Under the pieces are notes generated by a model. That model was not told the origin of the DNA. It made no database searches and worked only from the letters and a program-made list of their open reading frames with translations. From positions 1 through 18,078 of the forward strand of contig CAVDWX010000011.1 in assembly GCA_963612735.1 (NCBI GenBank): a DNA stretch of 18,078 nt. Reading direction: 5' to 3'. This DNA comes from CAVDWX01 sp963612735. GTDB taxonomy: Bacteria > Bacillota_I > Bacilli_A > RFN20 > CAG-826. The translations under genes were made by a program, and so were the position numbers. Shown piece by piece: positions 15,801-18,078 of this stretch (position 1 is the first letter of the stretch; every line of letters begins with the position of its first letter).

Positions 15801-15819
15801 CTGTATTAACTGTATTATA
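15801..15819 (-). promoter_or_regulatory. -10 box and overlapping direct repeats of the GntR-ABC operon
   Basis: On the minus strand a perfect TATAAT (15814-15819) overlaps the first of two TAATACAG repeats (15810-15817 and 15801-15808, nine bases apart). The predicted start near 15807 leaves at most about nine bases of leader. The -35 is poor (a T-run), as expected of a regulated promoter. The repeats are candidate binding sites for the GntR protein. Confidence 0.45.
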
Positions 15820-15836
15820 TATCTATTACCTCTAAT

Positions 15837-15863
15837 AAAAAAGAGGTTTATGACCTCCCTTTT
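15837..15863 (-). terminator. Intrinsic terminator after the 339-residue SDR gene
   Basis: Minus strand: AAAAGGGAGGT (15863-15853), loop CATAA, ACCTCTTTTTT (15847-15837). Eleven pairs including two G-T, ending in a T-tract. It separates the SDR gene from the GntR-ABC operon. Confidence 0.85.
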
Positions 15864-15868
15864 AAAAT

Positions 15869-16888
15869 TTATTTGAATTCGCCCGGATTATAACAAGCTC
15901 GTCCTGTTTCAATGATGGCTTTTTCTACTCCTCCTCTATCGATATGAAGAGCCTTATATGTCGCTTCGATTTCATCTTCTGGATAATAAAAATAATCGGA
16001 CTGAATATCTTTCATTACGTAGACGAAATCTAAACCGTGATGCAAACCTTTCTTTAAATCTTTTTTCATCATCGTTTTAGCGCCTAAAGCACAAATCCAA
16101 ACAGGTGGATTAATAATCTTACGCGGTTTGCCTTGTATTCCGATTAATAAACGATCAAGCATCCAATTAAATGTATGATTTTCATCTCCGATAGCGTAAT
16201 GTTTTCCATCTTCTCCATATTCCAAAGCACCAACAAGCGCTTCTCCAATATGTCGAGTTGTAGTCATAACACTCCCACCTTTAGGAAAATAGATGGCTTT
16301 CCACCCATTAGCGAAGTTATCTAAGAACGCTCCTCTCCAAAGTGGAACACGGTGAGGACAGGTTCCAAATATATACGGCAATTCCATAATGCAAACTTCC
16401 ATCTTAGGAAGTCCATCCATTTCGCAGTGACAAACATCAATTATTTTCTCAGCTTGTTCTTTTCTAACCTTAATATAGGGATGGATGATGGATAATTTCT
16501 TCTCTGGAAATTTGCGGTCAAAATAGAGAAAATAAGATGAACAAAGTGATGATTTCTTAATTCCGGCTTTTCTTGCTGCTCTATACACTTTTGCGCAGTG
16601 TTCCACTAGTCGAAGATGGAAATAATGATATGCATCTTCATTTGGTGAATAGCGATCATCTGGCCCGACAGCGTAAATCATTTCATCATAACCTTTAAAG
16701 ATTTTAATGAGTTCATCTTCACTCATTTCAAAAACATCGCCCGTAATTTGTTTTACTTCTTTTGGGTACCATTCACTAGCGCAAGCATCATCAATGGCTA
16801 AAGAGGTGACATGATAGCCACGTTCAAGCGCCACATAAGTGGCTTGGGAACCTAATAAGCCGGTTCCACCAACAATAATTAGTTTCAT
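15869..16888 (-). CDS. NAD(P)-binding SDR/epimerase-like protein, atypical active site
   Basis: 339 residues. The Rossmann motif GGTGLLG is at 7-13 and the architecture is that of an extended short-chain dehydrogenase or NAD-dependent epimerase. The usual YxxxK is not intact: the equivalent stretch is HPYIKVRKEQAEK, with Tyr138 followed by Arg at +4 (142) and Lys at +5 (143). A Ser-rich LCSSYF (115-120) stands where the catalytic Ser is expected. It may be an atypical SDR with altered or no redox chemistry. Substrate unknown. Start ATG has AGAGGG upstream. It lies 68 AT-rich bases after the other SDR gene, which shares little obvious sequence with it, and ends before a strong terminator. Confidence 0.82.
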   Translation of the reverse strand: MKLIIVGGTGLLGSQATYVALERGYHVTSLAIDDACASEWYPKEVKQITGDVFEMSEDELIKIFKGYDEMIYAVGPDDRYSPNEDAYHYFHLRLVEHCAKVYRAARKAGIKKSSLCSSYFLYFDRKFPEKKLSIIHPYIKVRKEQAEKIIDVCHCEMDGLPKMEVCIMELPYIFGTCPHRVPLWRGAFLDNFANGWKAIYFPKGGSVMTTTRHIGEALVGALEYGEDGKHYAIGDENHTFNWMLDRLLIGIQGKPRKIINPPVWICALGAKTMMKKDLKKGLHHGLDFVYVMKDIQSDYFYYPEDEIEATYKALHIDRGGVEKAIIETGRACYNPGEFK

Positions 16889-16956
16889 ATATTTACCCTC
16901 TATGTCTTTATTATTAATAAATCAAATTTTAAAAATTAAATCTAGTAAAATTATTT

Positions 16957-17955
16957 TTAATAAACTTCTAAATGTTTTTTAATCCAGTCAAATGTATCAG
17001 ATAATGTTTCACGAAGTGGACGTGCACTATAATTTAATAATCGTGTGGCTTTATCATGAGAATAAGTAGGATTAGCCTTTAAACAAGTCATAGAATGTGA
17101 GGTAAAAAGAGGCTTTTTTCTTTTTATTTTGTAAAGTAATTCTAAAAAAGGAGCAAATATTTTTACTAACCACGTTGGAAGAATGAGTCGATATGAGCCG
17201 GTATGAGTAATCTCATTACATAATTTAATTAAAGAAGAGATCTTAACTTTATTTCCACTTAAAATGTAACTATGTCCACTTTCCTTAACATTAAGCGAAC
17301 TAATAATGCCGTATGATACATCTCTCACATCGACAAGATCATATCCACCTGTCACGATGATTTTTAATTTTCCTTTTAAATATTTATATAAGACATAATT
17401 AAGCGGTCCTTTTAAATAATCTAAAGGCCCCAATAATGCGCTTGGCATAATAACATTCACCCAAATCTTATCTTTTTTTGATAAGACATATTCACTTGCT
17501 TCAGCTTTAGATTCAGCATAAACTCCGATAACATCATTTTTATTAAAACTAGAAGGTTCTCTTATTATTTTATTTTTCTCGCCTTTAATCGCGTCGACAG
17601 AAGAAATATAAACGAATTTATCCATGTGACAAATAAGGGCCATATCAAGAGCGTTTTTAGTTCCACTAACATTAACTAATTCCACTAATGGATCCTTCTT
17701 TTTATAAATCGAAATAAGCCCCGCTGCGTGAATTACATAATTTAAAGAACTTCTATTAGTTTTATAAAAATTACTAATATCTTCTTTATTTAAAATATTC
17801 CCTTTAACTAGACTAACTCGAGAATCATTAAAAGGCATTATCTCTTCATTAGGCAAAACTAAACCAACGATTAAAACATCCTTTTGTTTAAGAATTTCAC
17901 AAACAATATTTCGACCAAGATGTCCTGATATCCCGGTGATGTAATAAGTAATCAT
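16957..17955 (-). CDS. NAD(P)-dependent extended SDR (epimerase / dihydroflavonol-reductase-like)
   Basis: 332 residues. The cofactor motif TGISGHLG is at 7-14, HAAG at 76-79 matches the NNAG-equivalent, the catalytic Ser is in YISSVDA (118-119), and Y146-A-E-S-K150 is an intact YxxxK. It is therefore likely to be an active oxidoreductase or sugar epimerase. The overall pattern, with NVSGTKNALDMA and VDVRDVS, is that of extended SDRs such as dihydroflavonol-4-reductase and 3-beta-HSD-like proteins. A hydrophobic, basic stretch near 260-283 (LPTWLVKIFAPFLELLYKIK) could contact the membrane. Substrate unknown. Start ATG has AAAGGCGG upstream. It is first in its direction and may be cotranscribed with the next SDR gene. 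Confidence 0.87.
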   Translation of the reverse strand: MITYYITGISGHLGRNIVCEILKQKDVLIVGLVLPNEEIMPFNDSRVSLVKGNILNKEDISNFYKTNRSSLNYVIHAAGLISIYKKKDPLVELVNVSGTKNALDMALICHMDKFVYISSVDAIKGEKNKIIREPSSFNKNDVIGVYAESKAEASEYVLSKKDKIWVNVIMPSALLGPLDYLKGPLNYVLYKYLKGKLKIIVTGGYDLVDVRDVSYGIISSLNVKESGHSYILSGNKVKISSLIKLCNEITHTGSYRLILPTWLVKIFAPFLELLYKIKRKKPLFTSHSMTCLKANPTYSHDKATRLLNYSARPLRETLSDTFDWIKKHLEVY

Positions 17956-18011
17956 ATTTGTTTCCGCCTTTACTATGTGATTAGTTAAAGTTAAAAATAA
18001 AAATGAACAAA

Positions 18012-18017
18012 ATTATA
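18012..18017 (-). promoter_or_regulatory. Possible -10 box upstream of the 332-residue SDR gene
   Basis: Perfect TATAAT on the minus strand, about 57 bases before the ATG, but I see no good -35 at 16-18 bases. The rest of 17956-18078 holds no supported gene. Confidence 0.3.
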
Positions 18018-18078
18018 GAGGAATGTAATTAAATAAATATTCTAATATTGATTTTCTTTTGATGATACCGATATATTT

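Noticed and set aside
16889..16956. Terminator or promoter in the gap between the two SDR genes
   Set aside because: Nearly pure A/T; many -10-like words and weak hairpins, none with a matching -35 or G-C stem.

Overview
This window comes from an AT-rich low-GC Gram-positive (Bacillota) genome. The best fit is an uncultured Bacilli lineage related to the Mollicutes. The RNA polymerase subunits and L11 look Mollicutes-like: RpoB has Asn at the rifampicin-pocket position that is His526 in E. coli, and L11 has a shortened proline-rich linker. However, UGA acts as a stop codon (ends of the GntR gene and of the ABC permease gene), so this is the standard bacterial code and not Mycoplasma code 4. 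A close assignment needs a tree.

Layout. On the minus strand, from about 10.75 kb down to 0.25 kb, one long run encodes rplK-rplA-rplJ-rplL-(RsmC-like methyltransferase)-rpoB-rpoC, the classical L11-L1-L10-L12-beta-beta' block. A Bacillus-type methyltransferase sits between rplL and rpoB. secE and nusG are absent from the usual upstream place. The run has an apparent L1-binding hairpin upstream of rplK, an L10-type leader upstream of rplJ and a strong intrinsic terminator after rpoC. A truncated lipoprotein gene lies beyond it at the window edge. Divergent from rplK, on the plus strand, are a potassium channel subunit (KtrB/TrkH type) and its RCK gating subunit (KtrA/TrkA type), then a small Xre-type regulator.

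From 13.4 to 15.8 kb on the minus strand is a compact three-gene operon: a YtrA-type GntR regulator, an ABC ATPase and an ABC-2 type permease, with ATGA overlap or near-zero spacing. It ends tail-to-tail with the Xre gene, overlapping it by 7 bases. Two separate NAD(P)-binding SDR/epimerase-like genes follow (15.9-16.9 and 17.0-18.0 kb); the first ends in a clear terminator.

How it works together. The left two thirds is core transcription and translation machinery with two ribosomal-protein autoregulatory leaders (L1 and L10). The right third is ordinary accessory physiology: potassium uptake, an envelope-stress-like ABC module and two oxidoreductases. I saw no CRISPR, insertion sequence, phage gene, tRNA or rRNA, and no sign of a new defence or mobile system. 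The more interesting signals are small: predicted intrinsic rifampicin insensitivity, an atypical L11 thiostrepton-site linker, a 23S-rRNA-like L1 mRNA hairpin, several apparently leaderless first genes, and palindromes next to predicted promoters. The largest stretch without a gene is the 285-base divergent region 10631-10915.
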